From positions 806,001 through 870,000 of the forward strand of contig OZ037851.1 of the NCBI GenBank assembly GCA_964035575.1: a stretch of DNA of 64,000 nt. The letters run 5' to 3'. The translations under genes were made by a program, and so were the position numbers. This DNA is from Rhynchopus sp. YZ270_cl-10. Lineage: Eukaryota; Euglenozoa; Diplonemea; Diplonemida; Diplonemidae. Shown here one piece after another: positions 21,301 to 32,750 of this stretch; the first letter of the stretch is position 1; the number at the start of each line of letters is the position of its first letter. The notes under the pieces were generated by a model. The model did no database searches, had not been told where the DNA came from, and worked only from the letters and a program-made list of their open reading frames with translations.

Positions 21301-24300
21301 ACGCCAAAAAAAAAGGGGAGGCGAGAGAAAACGTACGTGGTGCGGTACGTGACACCACGTTCGTTGGTAAATACCTAGTTTTTTTTCTTCAAACTAAGAC
21401 AAAAAAAAAAAAAAAAAAAACACACACAAAATACCGCAAAAGTAGAGAAGAGTCTCGGATGCTACAGTGCTTCATGGAGTTGTTTTGTACTTTTTTTTTT
21501 TTTTTTTTTGAAGTCGTCATTTGTTTTGCGCACGTAACACCGTTCGTGATTGCCACGATAAAACCTTTTCTCTTTGTCTTTACGTTGTGCTCGAAATATT
21601 CCATATCGTAGCTTGTCTTTGTTGTGAAGCCAAAGACAAATCATAGAACCAAGGCGAAAGGTGATGACCTGTTTCCACCTGCGCCTGTCTGTTGTCTCGC
21701 CACAAACATCCTTTCCTTTTGAACTCTTGCTTTATTGGGTAGGTATTGATTTAGCTAACCAAAGATGCGTTACAAAAAAGGTGTATATGGGTCAAACTAT
21801 CGAATGAAAGCGAAAGCAAAAAAAAAAGCAAAAGAAAAATGATAAAAACTCATATTTCAAGTTTTCAAAAAAAAAAGAAACGAAAAAAGCTGATGAGAAC
21901 TGGAAGGGGTATTTTTTTGCTTTGCAGAGGGGGTGAAAATACGCGCACTGTAATACTCATTAAAAAAAAAAGGTCAGTTTTCCCCTCCCCAAATTTTTTT
22001 TTGAATATCACATACTCAGGGGCTGATTTGAAATAAAATTTTAGGACAGACGTAGACCTGCCCTCGACCGAAGAGAAAACGAGAGAGAGAAATGATTAAG
22101 ATATTTTTAAGACCGAGAGAGAGAGAGAGAAAAAAAATCAAATTGATTGTGCAGAAATACTTCAAAAACACTGCCAGAGAAGGGTCGGCTGGAGGGAAGG
22201 GAGAAAAAAAAAAAAAAGCGGGAGGAGGAGGAGGAGGAGGGGATGGAAGGAAGTGCATAGCACTTCTTGAGAACACAGATACTGCGTTGGAGATAAAGTG
22301 TGGTAAAGGGGGAGGTGGTGGGATATTTTTTTTGGGGGGAGAGAAATAAACTGATGGAGGGGAATTCTTGCTTTACCCCCCCCAAAAAAAAAATGTGCTC
22401 CCGTTGAGCACACAGAAAAGAAAAACTGATTCACACACAAAAAACCCAACAGAAAACAGTGTAAAAAGTGGAGGTGGAATAAAATAAAAAAAAATGAAAA
22501 AAAATCGTGAATCAGGAAGGGTGTGAATCGTAGGGGTTCAATTTGAGGTGGGGGTCTCCCCCCAAAAAAAAAAAGAAAAGTTTATAAGATGATCCTAAGC
22601 CTCTCGTGCTTAGCCACCTTAAAAAAGAAAAGAAAGAAAAGTGAACATGGTAGAGCAAACACCCTTGGAACGCAGGCAATCATTGCTCCGTGGATTTGTC
22701 GAAAACCCCCCCAAGAGTGTTGTACTCAGAGTATGGAGAAAGAGAAATAGAGAATGCGCAAAAACGCCTCAAAAAAAAAAATGTTCATAAGATAAACCTA
22801 GCTTAGTTACCTTGAATAAAATAATAAAATAAGATAGCAGCGTGGTACTATCTCGTTGCGCAACCAATAAAGTGCACAGAAAAAAGATATATTGATTGGG
22901 AAGTCCACGTTTCTTAAAGAGACATTGTGACGACCTTCACCCAAAAAAAAAAAAATCTGTTTTTCAAAGGCTTCCAAACTGTGCCATTAACTGGCAAGCT
23001 AGTTGTCACCGTATTTTACAAACAAAACTTCTTGACATATTAACCATCACAAATATTTAAAAAAAAAACGTTTTGTAAGATGAACCTGAGTCTCATATAG
23101 GTAACGTTTCCCAGTAAATGTCAGTTTGACGATGTGCAAATTATCTCAGAGTATAAAGGTTGCAACAGACCAAAAGCACTGCTCCCACAAAGAAGGGAGG
23201 GAAAGAAGAAGAAAAAGAAGAAAAAAAAAAAGAGAGGTCCGCGCCTTGCTGAGGCGGGCACCACCTTTTTAAAATACAGTCCTCCAACTATGTTTGGCAT
23301 CCAAAAAAAAAAAAGGCGTCCCAAACTACCCAAAAAAAACCCCAAATTCGCCAACCTCATTTGGACGCCAAGTTATTTTTTTGGAATACTGTAAATAAAG
23401 TAGAGTTGAAATACAAAGCCCTCTCATGACAGTGTACCTAAATAAAACTTGTGGGATAAACGCGCTTTTTCTCACATATCCAGTGAAGTTGATGTCCAAA
23501 AACGCCTTTGGGACACAGGCACTTGACACTGGGGAGTTGTCTACAGGGGGAAAATGTAAAATAAAAGTCAGAATTTTTTTTTTTTTTTTTTGTAAGAATG
23601 CACTTCCAAGCCTTGGTTCACCTGATAAATCCCCAAGGTGAACAACAGTCAGCCCTTCTCTACGAGAGATACTGCGCCGCCCTGTTAACCCACCTATTCC
23701 CCTCCACCCCATGCCCCAGTCCAAAGCGAGAAAAGATAGCAATGGCTGCGTTGCTCTGTTAGCGTTACAATACAAAGTTTTAAAAATGTCGGGTAAAGGG
23801 AGGAAGTGTAACAGAGAGGGGAGAAGGGAAGAAGGGAGGGGGGGGGCTTCCTTTGACGCATAATAAAGGATTGTTGCATTTTTTCTTTTTTGTTTTGCTG
23901 TATGATTTGTGACAGGATGTGTCTGGCGTATAATCAGCCCCGCCGCTACCGTATATCATCCAAAATTTAAGTGGCAAAAATTTTGTCCATTTTTCCGAAG
24001 TGACCATCACGATCCGGGATAATTCCGAAAGTGCAGGTGCTGTGATTTTCAAAGGATGCGAGGGCTAAGTAAAAAATATTTTACTGCCAAAAAATGCAAC
24101 ATTATCACATCTGCAAAACGTTGCCTATGTTTCAAAATGACCCCCATCACAATCCAGGATCAGCTCGGAAATGCAAAAAGCGGCACGTTTGGGCACCGCA
24201 ACGCGAAAACCCTGCAACAGAACTCGGAAAAAAAAAAATCAGAAATTATAGCGGCGGGGCTGGTATTTAAAAAAAAACAAAAATAATAAAGTTTGTAAAG

Positions 24301-25573
24301 GTGAAATGGTGAACGTGCCCAAAAAGATTCATGGAGCATAGATACATTGCAAAACACCTTTGTATCGTATTCCCCGACCCGCACAGGATTCTCTTCGGAT
24401 ATGCCCTTCCCCCTGATATTCAGGTGCAGTTTTTTCTTTCTTTTTTTCTTCTTTTTTTTGGAACATTTCGGTATCTCATAGCATTTGAGAGTATCGATTA
24501 AGCCTGCGTAATATCTCTTTGCATTTCTCAATGTGCAAAAATCCTTCTAAACCGCACATTTTCACTTGTTGCGAACAAGAGCAATCCGCGCGGACTAAAG
24601 AAGTACGCACCCCGAGTCTTGTGTCCCCGCTGGGTCAGATAAGATATTTTTCGTTCATCCTTATTACAAGGTTGTGATTTCGTTTTACCAAAGTTTGAAG
24701 TGACTTAGGAACGTAACAATATCAAGCTCGCATCACAAAAAAATAAAAAAAAGAGAGGGCAGGGAGCTGGGGAAGGGGAGCTGATAAAGTAATGGTGACT
24801 TCGCAAAAAATAAAATAAAATAAAGCCCTTATGTATACCGGTTTACCCCGATGTACGTCGGCTGCAAATGGGTGTACGTGGTCTCAGGTGTGCAAAATGC
24901 CCTTTGTACCTTTTGGGCTGTTTTTCCCGGTCTTTTCGCACCCAAAAAACTGCATGCACTGCATTGTCTGACAAACCGTATGCCTTTCAAATCTCTTTGT
25001 GAACAACTTTTTTAATCTGAGAGTGATCTCGAGCAAAAAAAAAACTCCTCCTTCTCACATGCGTCACAAAAAGCTGATAAGGCCTGGTGGTTGGGCTTGA
25101 GGGAAAATACAAAGGGGTAGCTATTGGTGCAAAAAAGTGCAGAAAAATGGTTGCGATCTGTGAATCTACAATATCCCATTCGTGTTGTTTTTTTAAATAT
25201 TATCATGACGACAAATCACTTCACACACAATTTTGGGTAAAGATCTGTACTCAGTTCATCCCCTCCGAAACCTTTGTACTGCAGAAGGTAGACGCAGGTC
25301 GTCCTTAGTTCTAAAGAGCAACTTACAAATACTATACACTGTACCTTCGAAGGAAACGCTAGGATGTACAGATGGCATTCCTCCACCTCACCCCAAAGGT
25401 CTTGATAGAGAAAGGAAGCAAATGGGGTGGGAGTTGGGGGGGGTTTGAAAAAAATAAAATAAAATAATGTAGAAATTGTAATCAGTTATCAACCAGGCAC
25501 TATGTCACCAAAAACGCTGTGGGGTGGGAGTGGGGGAGAGCTCCAGGCACTTGTCATATCCCTGCTTTTTTTG

Positions 25574-25631
25574 TTGTTGTATCGACAATCACGTTATACC
25601 TACTGGTATAACGTGATTGTCGATACAACAA
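25574..25631. repeat. 27-bp-arm palindrome containing the GTATCGACAATCAC word
   Basis: Arms 25574-25600 and 25605-25631 are perfect complements around TACT. The arm word TTGTATCGACAATCACG recurs singly, next to T runs, near 11227, 13340, 15317, 37096, 44672, 44836 and 49851, in varying states of preservation. The palindrome could be two such units joined head to head. Confidence 0.75.
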
Positions 25632-26339
25632 AAAAATTTTTCTTCGTCACAAAAAACTTTCCCAGAATTTCAAAAAAAAAAATGGTTTTGCGACAAAAAA
25701 AGGTTTCGTAATTGAAGAACAATGCGCTGTGCAAGCCCCTAGAGGGGATGGCTCTGACATATTACCTTTTCCCCCGCTGTAGCTCGAATTCATCGCGAAT
25801 ATTTTTCAAATATTTTATTTAGACGTTTGACCCAAAGAAATCAGAAGGGGAAACGGAAAGGACACTACAGAGGGCAAAAGGGGAGGGGGGAAAAGGATGG
25901 GGGGGATGTATAGAATATTGGGTTTCTGTTATGTTATGCTTTTTTGTTGTTTCTTGTTTCGTTTAAATTTGAGGTTTTTTGTTGTCTTTTTTACCTTTTT
26001 CGGTTCAGTGTGCAAAAGACACCTCTACACATATACACACAAAAAAAAAAATTTGGGGCCATATTCTGCGCAAGAATTACCCCGATTACTGGAGGGGGTC
26101 GAATATAAGAAAGTTACAGAGTCTTCATATAAAAACTAAAAGCTAAATATAAGACACCCTTACTTATATTCGACCCTCCCCAGTAATCAGAAACACACAC
26201 ACAATACACCTAAACAATGCCTTCGTTCTTAGAACCTACCCACAACGGCTTTCAGAGTACCCCCTTTACAAGCAAATCTTGCAGAAATTACTACCCTATT
26301 AATTTTTTTTTTTTTTTGATAAATTATTCAACACGGGTC

Positions 26340-26870
26340 GGGAAAGATCTTTTTTTTTTTTTTGAAAACTTGGTTGTATTAGTGTAGCCACCCTAGAGTG
26401 TGCTCCACTATAAAAAAATCCTCTTCTCCCGAAAAAAAAAAAAAAAAAAAAGATTTTTGGGAGAAAAAAAAAAAGAGAAAAGATTTGAAAATCCTGGGAA
26501 AATCCTGAAAAAATCCTGAAAAATCCTGGAAAAATCCATGAAATTTCATGAAAAATCTCGAGATCTTGAGAAATCTTTGAAAAAAAAAAAAAAAGATTTT
26601 CAAAATCTTTTTTTTTTTTTTCCCCAAAAAGATTTTTCAAAATCCCAAAAATCTTTTTTATCTTTTTTTTGAGAAAAAAAAGATTTTCAAGATCTTTTTC
26701 ATCTTTTTTTCTCTTTTTTTCCTTTTTTTTCCTTTTTTTTCCAGGATTTTTCAAAGATCTCAAAGATCTCGAGAGATCCTGAAAAAAAAAGACAAAAATC
26801 CTGAAAATCTTGATTTTTTTTTTTTTTCTCCCGAGATTCTCGAAAAAAGACAAAAGATCTTTCCTGACCC
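26340..26870. repeat. Low-complexity block of A/T runs and GATTTTTC/GAAAAATC words
   Basis: Some 500 bp built of A and T runs with AAAATCCTGAAAA and CAAGATCTT-like words on both strands, giving Lys- or Phe-rich pseudo-frames. It lies just right of a GAAAACTTGGTTGTATTAG element copy and ends near a short GACCCGTGTT word that also borders it on the left (inverted, about 26333 and 26868), so the block may be the filling of an inserted element. Confidence 0.5.
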
Positions 26871-27120
26871 GTGTTATTCAGGCTCTCCGCTAGGATTTCC
26901 GATTTTGAAAATGTTCTGTTGATGGTCCACGTGGTGGGGTACATGCTTGCGCCGCAGGCGCACGGTACGCAACTTTTTTTTTTTCCAACGCCCGATTTTG
27001 ACTTTTTTGGGACGTTTGAGCACTCACCTCTCCATATTTTCTTCTCCTGAGCTTTTTTGACAGGTAGAACGGGTCTGAACCACTCAGCAGAACTTTTTTT
27101 TTTTTTTCCCCATTTTCAAA

Positions 27121-27147
27121 AAGTTCTGTTGACAATCAACAGAACTT
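27121..27147. repeat. 12-bp-arm hairpin
   Basis: AAGTTCTGTTGA, loop CAA, TCAACAGAACTT. The half-word TTCTGTTGA also occurs near 26910. Likely a mobile element remnant. Confidence 0.6.
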
Positions 27148-27732
27148 TAGTACCTAGCGGAGTCACTGAAATTATTGGAAGAAGTGTAGTTGCCTCAGTT
27201 GTGTTGCCACAGTTATGCAATAACCACTTTCTTCTTTTTTTAAACCCCCTCATCATGCAACTTCATTGTAACCCAACCGAGGTAGGCTCAACCTTTCTTT
27301 ATTTTTAAATTTTTCTTCGATGCAAAATAAACAAAACATTGCAGTGTATCAATTCAATGCACTCAAGAAGAAAAGAGGGGAGGAAAAAAAAAATAGCGGG
27401 CTATGTGTGGCCAGAGCTCGCGCTAAAGTCCATCCCTCATCCCGGGATTTTTGGGGGTTTTGGTAGGAACGTTTTTTTTTTGCAGTACGGGGATTTCATT
27501 AAGAAACCAGAAGTTCTAATATTGTTGAGTAAGACCACCACATAGTGTACTTGCATATACATGTGACCCCGCCGTGGAACGCAATTGGCTCGGAAAGTCA
27601 AAAGAAAGAGGAGAAAAAAGAAAAGGAAAAAAAAAAAAAAAGTTGGGTACCGTGCGCCTGCGGCGCTGCCTGTTCCCTACCAGTTTCTACAGGCAAACAC
27701 TTGCCCCCTTTACCTTACACTGACGGGTTTTG

Positions 27733-28200
27733 ACCAAAACCAAGAACTTGTCCATTTCGGCAAATTGACCCCACCACAGAACGGACGAATTCCGGAAATG
27801 CAAATGCCGGTGTTTTCGCGCATTTTCATGTTGCAAGACGTCAGGATCAGGGAGAGAAAATCTGGTTGTGGGATTTACATTGGCCCTCTTTACCCACATG
27901 GATTTTGACCAAAACCAAAAAATTGGCCATTTCGGCAAAGTGACCCCACCACAGCGCGGACGGATTCCGGAAATTCCAATCGCGGTATGTTTTGGGGCTG
28001 AAAACCCACTGATTTTCAGGAGAAAAATTGCTTCCAAATCTCGGAATTTTCCGAATTTTCCTGAAAATGACCCTTGTTTACGAGTATGGGTTCATATTTT
28101 GCGAAAATTTAAGTCACTAAAATTTTGTCCATTTTTCCGTATATACCCCACCACAAGCCGGGATTGGCCCGGAAATGCCACAAAACGGGGTTTCCGGGCC
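27733..28200 (+). repeat. Tandem copies of a roughly 172-bp dispersed repeat
   Basis: Core words are ACTTGTCCATTTCGGCAAAT, TGACCCCACCACA and GGATTCCGGAAATGC. Two clear units start at 27733 and 27905 (172 bp apart), with a diverged third at about 28105. Single copies with the same orientation lie near 23970, 24125, 43440 and 47022, the last inside an intron-borne element. Non-coding; satellite-like behaviour with dispersal. Confidence 0.7.
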
Positions 28201-31026
28201 TCCCCAGCTAACCTTTTCAAGGAACGTTTTTCCGTACCCGAAATCCATTTTTTCCCCATTTTTTCCCATAATTAGCGCGACCACTGTGTGTGGCTGGAGA
28301 GGGTGAGGAGGAACAGGGCTGAAGGTACCGAGGTTTGTATATGTCTAACTCCCATCAAAGCGAGTGAAAAGTGGTTTTCTTACTATATTTCACCTCCCTT
28401 CTCCCCCTCCCCCTTTCTCTCCAATACTATTTCTTTAAACCGTGATCGTGATCTGATCAGGACAATATTCTCTTACTATTTCCCCCCGATTTGTGGCCAA
28501 AAAAATTTGACCAAAACTTCTGGGAACAGGCTTGTTCTCCTCTCCCCCCCCAAATCCGCATTTTTTTATAATCAATCGTTCTGTGCGAATCTCTCGTTAG
28601 GGGGTGTTTGGGGGGAAAACGGTTTGAAGAGAAAAAAAAAGAAAAAAAAAACATCTCTTTTGTTGTAATCTCCTGTTGAGAGATTAAGAGTCCAATTACA
28701 ATTCGAAAGGTATGCGGACTTTAACAAAGAAAACTCTCGCTAAAAAACGCCCTGTTCTTGGATAAGGCATCGCCCATACCCCCTCAATGGGTAAATTTAT
28801 ACGAGGCAACAAAGAGAAGTTGAAAGTGCAAAAAATGAAGTGCAGAAGGGGGGGGAAAAAAAATGTGGGGGGGAACGCTTGGTAAGATGAACCTAAGCCT
28901 CTCTTGCTTAGTGCATTGGTTGCCTTGAAATAAAGTAAAAATACCCCTGACGAGAAAAAGACCCTAATTACAGAACACCTTGCTTCCAGAACAAAGCAAA
29001 CAAACTACATCACGCACAAAAAAAAAAGGAGCACTCTGGTAAAAAAAAAAAAACAAAAGAAAAAGTTGGAAAAGATGAACCTAAGCCTCTCGTGTGTAGT
29101 CACGAACGAGAATAATAAACAAAGGGAGGTGAAGTTGATTTTCAAAAAAAAGGCCCGATTCGTCAGCAATTCCTGATGAATCTTAGGCCCTCTTGCAGTT
29201 CCTATTTGAGGTAAATTGTGCCAATCTTCACGAAAACTGATACCCTTTTTTTTTTTTCGAGAGAGAGAGAAAGAAACATAGTATTATTCTAAAAAGTTCT
29301 CATGGGTGCAGATATTCTGTTTCGCAATCGGTAGTGCAGTGCAATAGCTGAGTTTAGCTTCAAAGCTGTCATTGGCGAAGTCGATTAAACAGTACACTAT
29401 GCAGGTGCAATCCTGTCAATCCTATATAAAAGAAAGAAGAAGGGAAAAAAAAAAACTCAGATGAACCTAAGCCTCGCGCGCTTAGGTCACCTAAATGGGT
29501 GTTTACGTAATAATTGAATAGCATAGGTGCCACTAAAACATCACTAAAACCAGATTTCAAAATATTGTTTCATATACTAACTATTCTACTGAATAGAAGG
29601 AATAAATAGCAAGAAAAAAAATGGTGAAGTGAAGGGCTTTTGTAGTGGCCTTTTTTGAATACTAAGGTAGGCTAAGAAACTGATGTTTGCCCCCTCCTTT
29701 CCTGTTTTTGAACTAGCGTTTAAAGAAAAACGATAAAAACCAAACGAAACAATACTTCATCGCCCCCGAAGGTCGGTTTACTGACCCCGAGGGGGCACAA
29801 AACCGACCTTTGGGTCGGGCATATGGTACGTTATCCCCTAGGGAGAATAGGTACGTAAGATGATCCCCAGCCTCTCTGTGTGGACACCAAAAGACTTGAC
29901 ATGCCCTACAACGGTGTACCTTGGCGTGAGAAAAAGTCGTTGTCAGAGATGAGCGCATATTGTATTATGAACAAAAATAAAAATGAAAGGTTTATAAGAT
30001 GACCCTAAGCCTCTCGTGCTTAGTCACCTTATTGAAAAAAAAGTTGGGGGAGGTGAGACTAAGTCACACTTAGCCATCTAAAACAAAAATGGGGGAATGG
30101 TCTGTCGCGATGACAGCCAAACCAAAAAATGTGGTGCGAGCGTTGCAGGCATTATTCTGAAAGGAGTGGGTGAATACAAACAAAAGAAAGATACTTTTTT
30201 AGGGCATTTCAAAAATACATCAGGGGAAAATTCAAAATGGGACTACCGTTAAAAGGCCAGGGCCAAGCTCATCTGTGTTTTTTTAAAAGAGAAGCTGAAA
30301 CTGCACAAACGCCTCGCCGTGCACTGATCAAAGAAAAAGATGTTGGGATGATCCTAAGCCTGGCAGGCTTAGCTTTTTGTAAAATATTTTTTTTGGGGGG
30401 AGGGGGTTGAGAGGGGAATGGCTTCTTCGGTCTGTTGCGGAACAAAAAAAAAAAAAAAGAAAAGAAAAAAGTTGGTAAGATGCTGCTAAGCTTCTCTGCT
30501 TAGTCACCAATAAAATGGAAGTTGAAAAAAGGTGAAGGGAAATTGGAGGTTTTATTTTTTTTTGGAGTGTTTTGATGGGTAAGTTGGTTATGGTTTTTGG
30601 CAGGGGTGTGGGGAAGGCTTTGCGCTGTGCTACTCTGGTCTTGCTCTCTACTGGGTACCGAGGAGAGATACTCGGTGGTTAAACAAAGGGGAAACAAAGA
30701 AGGAAGAAGTTAACAGGTAACGGACTTTACCTCTCTGCGCATTTGTCATTGCAAGGGGGAAAGGGTTGGCAAGATGATACTTAACTTCTCCTGATTTTCT
30801 GTTCTCAAAAAATAAATAAAAAAAAAATCACATTCTCGCCACCGCTGTACGAAGGTACACACTGGATCCACGTTGAGTCATCACTACAACCTAGTCCGTC
30901 CTATCACTCATTTAGTAAGAGAGAAGTACAGGCACCGTTCTCTGAGGTTGTTTTTTTTTCCTTTTTTTTACATTGATGATAATTATTATAGCGAACCGCA
31001 TTGCCTAAAAGGACCAACGGGCTCAC

Positions 31027-31774
31027 CTATGTAAGGGTCGAGATCTCGTTCGCTAACGGAATCAACCAACATCACTCCACCAACCAGGAGCGCCAAAAAC
31101 AACCCCATGCCAAGCCTAATAGACTCTCTTCGGAGGGGTGGTTTATCTGAGAAGATGTGCAGTGAATCAACTGGTCCACAGATTATAGGAATTAAGTCGT
31201 GAGAGTGATACCTTTTGGACAGCGCCGACTGCCTGCGTGGCAGCCTACATTCATCAGAAAATAAAAAAAATGAGCCAGAAAAGTCATGAGAGAAACCATT
31301 AAAACTAAAAGCAAGCTGCCCTTTTTCCCATCGCTATTTACCCCGACCATTAGTAGGCATTACAACCCAAGGGGTGGGGGTAGAAAAAATGACACTGCTT
31401 TCCCCTCTCCACTCGCTTTTTTTTTTTTTTGGCGGATTTTGGGATTTTTTTTTTGTTTATGATACGGTTATAGCAAAGGGGACACCTCAGAGCAAAAAAG
31501 GGGGTATGCAAATAATTACAAAAAAATAGCAGAGGAAAAAAAAGGTGTCACAATTATCCGTTCTTCCCCCACACCAAATGCTACAAAAAAAAAACCCCTT
31601 TCGCATTTAACCCATATAACACTGTACCATGTAGCAGTGGTTGACACACAAAAAGTGTCATATCGAACACTCAACCTGTCCACTTTTCGGTGGTTCATCT
31701 CCACAGCTGCTCCATGTTTCTGTAGTGCGTCTACCAGCTGGGACACGTCTTGGAACGTCCTCCAAACTCTCCAG
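31027..31774 (-). CDS. Possible two-exon fragment of a membrane protein
   Basis: Candidate exon a, 31774-31650, has a CCACAG acceptor and a GTGTGT donor. Candidate exon b, 31170-31027, has a CCAG acceptor and a GTGAGC donor. Their phases agree. Exon a encodes FQDVSQLVDALQKHGAAVEM and VDRLSVRYDTF; exon b encodes HIFSDKPPLRRESIRLGMGL followed by a hydrophobic run (LFLALLVGGVMLV) and DSVSERDLDPYIG. Both have balanced, gene-like composition in a region otherwise full of homopolymers. First and last exons are not found. It may be a separate gene or the 3' part of the polyQ-PPR gene upstream, although that gene's exon 5 ends in a phase that does not match the best acceptor here. Function unknown. 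Confidence 0.35.
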
Positions 31775-31826
31775 CTGTGGATTGGTGGTAGGTGGGTGGC
31801 GAATGAATATCTTGAAAAAATAATAA

Positions 31827-32048
31827 TTGAGGTGATCCAGTCTCACGCCTCTTCACACATTTTCACTTGGTTTCACGGTGTGAAATAGTGTGTACGAAAG
31901 TGAAAAAAAAAACTGCTTCACGCACTCTGAGTGGATTCCTCCAGAAAAAAAACTTGGTGTTTTCACCTGGTTTCACACATTTTCACTTGGTTTCACACGT
32001 TTTCACGGTGTGAAAATGTGTGGAAAAGTGTGCGCTGGATCACCTCAA
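31827..32048. mobile_element. 222-bp non-autonomous DNA transposon with TAA duplication (PIF/Harbinger-like)
   Basis: Terminal inverted repeats TTGAGGTGATCCAG at both ends and TAA on each side (31824-31826 and 32049-32051). A 3-bp TAA-type duplication fits PIF/Harbinger; the superfamily call is inference. The interior repeats TTTCACTTGGTTTCACAC and its complement several times, so the whole element can fold. Confidence 0.75.
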
Positions 32049-32329
32049 TAATTAATAAAAATAATTTGGAATGCAATAGTTTCTTCTGCCACTCTGCCAC
32101 TTCTCAATGGTGTACAGTAGACCGCTAGATGAATACAAAACGACAAAGCAAAAATTAATGTGCCCAGACAACCTCATAACCGTTAACAACCCCTTCCACA
32201 GAAGACTGGGGTTGAACATCTAAAAAATCCCGCCCCAAAAAAGGGGGGCATTTTTGTAGCGTTTGTACACAAAAGAATGACGCACCTTTCACGAAATCCT
32301 AAAGAAACCGGTGAATGTGCCTTACCATT

Positions 32330-32664
32330 TACCGTAAAAATATTTATTCTGGGCTGTAACTATTCTGAGACAGAAGTATACTGGACCGGAACAAAACTGG
32401 AACACTTGGGGTTTTTGGGGGTGTCCCAGTTTTGTTCCGGCCCAGAACAGTTCTGTTGGGGTAGAATTTTTATCCCCATTCCCACCCCACCCAGGTGCAT
32501 AGTGCATCTTTGGGCAAAAAAAAATTCGTCGCACTCCTCGTTTTTTTTGACAAGGCACGGATACCCCCCCAAAACAATGCTGGTGCGGAACAAAACTGGA
32601 ACAATCGACGATTTTTTGGGGTGTTCCAGTTTTGTTCCGGCCCAGAATAAATATTTTTACGGTA
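32330..32664. mobile_element. Non-autonomous DNA transposon with TA duplication (Tc1/mariner-like)
   Basis: Perfect terminal inverted repeats of about 25 bp beginning TACCGTAAAAATATTTATTC at 32330 and ending at 32664, with the outer TA as probable target duplication. Inside lie two palindromic halves, each built from CCGGAACAAAACTGG and its complement. No transposase. It sits just downstream of the donor of exon 5 of the polyQ-PPR gene, hence probably within an intron or the 3' region. Confidence 0.8.
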
Positions 32665-32750
32665 TCTTACGTTTTGAATATTTGCTGTCTCTTCACTTTG
32701 TTCGGGAAGATCCCATTTGAATGGAATAAAATATTTTTTTAAGGACATAC

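Larger units (their letters stand above)
22580..30810 (+). repeat. Family of about 11 stem-loop elements, all in one orientation
   Basis: Consensus: AAGATGA, one or two bases, CCTAAGC, a CTCTCGT loop, GCTTAG, then TCACCTT and an A-rich tail. CTAAGC and GCTTAG form a 6-bp stem. Copies start near 22585, 22790, 23074, 28886, 29071, 29462, 29860, 29997, 30343, 30476 and 30771; further ones lie near 45575, 50087 and 58200. In the 50087 and 58200 copies the stem becomes TGTGCA/TGCACA and CGTGC/GCACG while the loop CTCTC is kept, that is, paired changes. Spacing in the 29-30.8 kb cluster is irregular (130-400 bp). They may be SINE-like 3' ends or small RNA genes; no polymerase III boxes were recognised. 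Confidence 0.6.
18057..31026. other. 13-kb gene-poor, repeat-rich stretch
   Basis: No coding region here passes inspection; frames are short and dominated by Lys/Phe runs from A/T homopolymers, many 15-30 bases long. A GC-richer island at 18330-18590 has a plus-strand frame (96 codons) that I cannot support as a gene. The stretch is built from several repeat families listed separately: stem-loop elements (22.6-30.8 kb), the roughly 172-bp family (24 and 27.7-28.2 kb), a GAAAACTTGGTTGTATTAG element, palindromes at 25574 and 27121, an inverted repeat at about 29764-29818, and a low-complexity block at 26340-26870. Confidence 0.55.

Noticed and set aside
22580-30810. CRISPR-like array
   Set aside because: Copies are diverged, irregularly spaced by 130-400 bp and lack uniform spacers; the host is eukaryotic.
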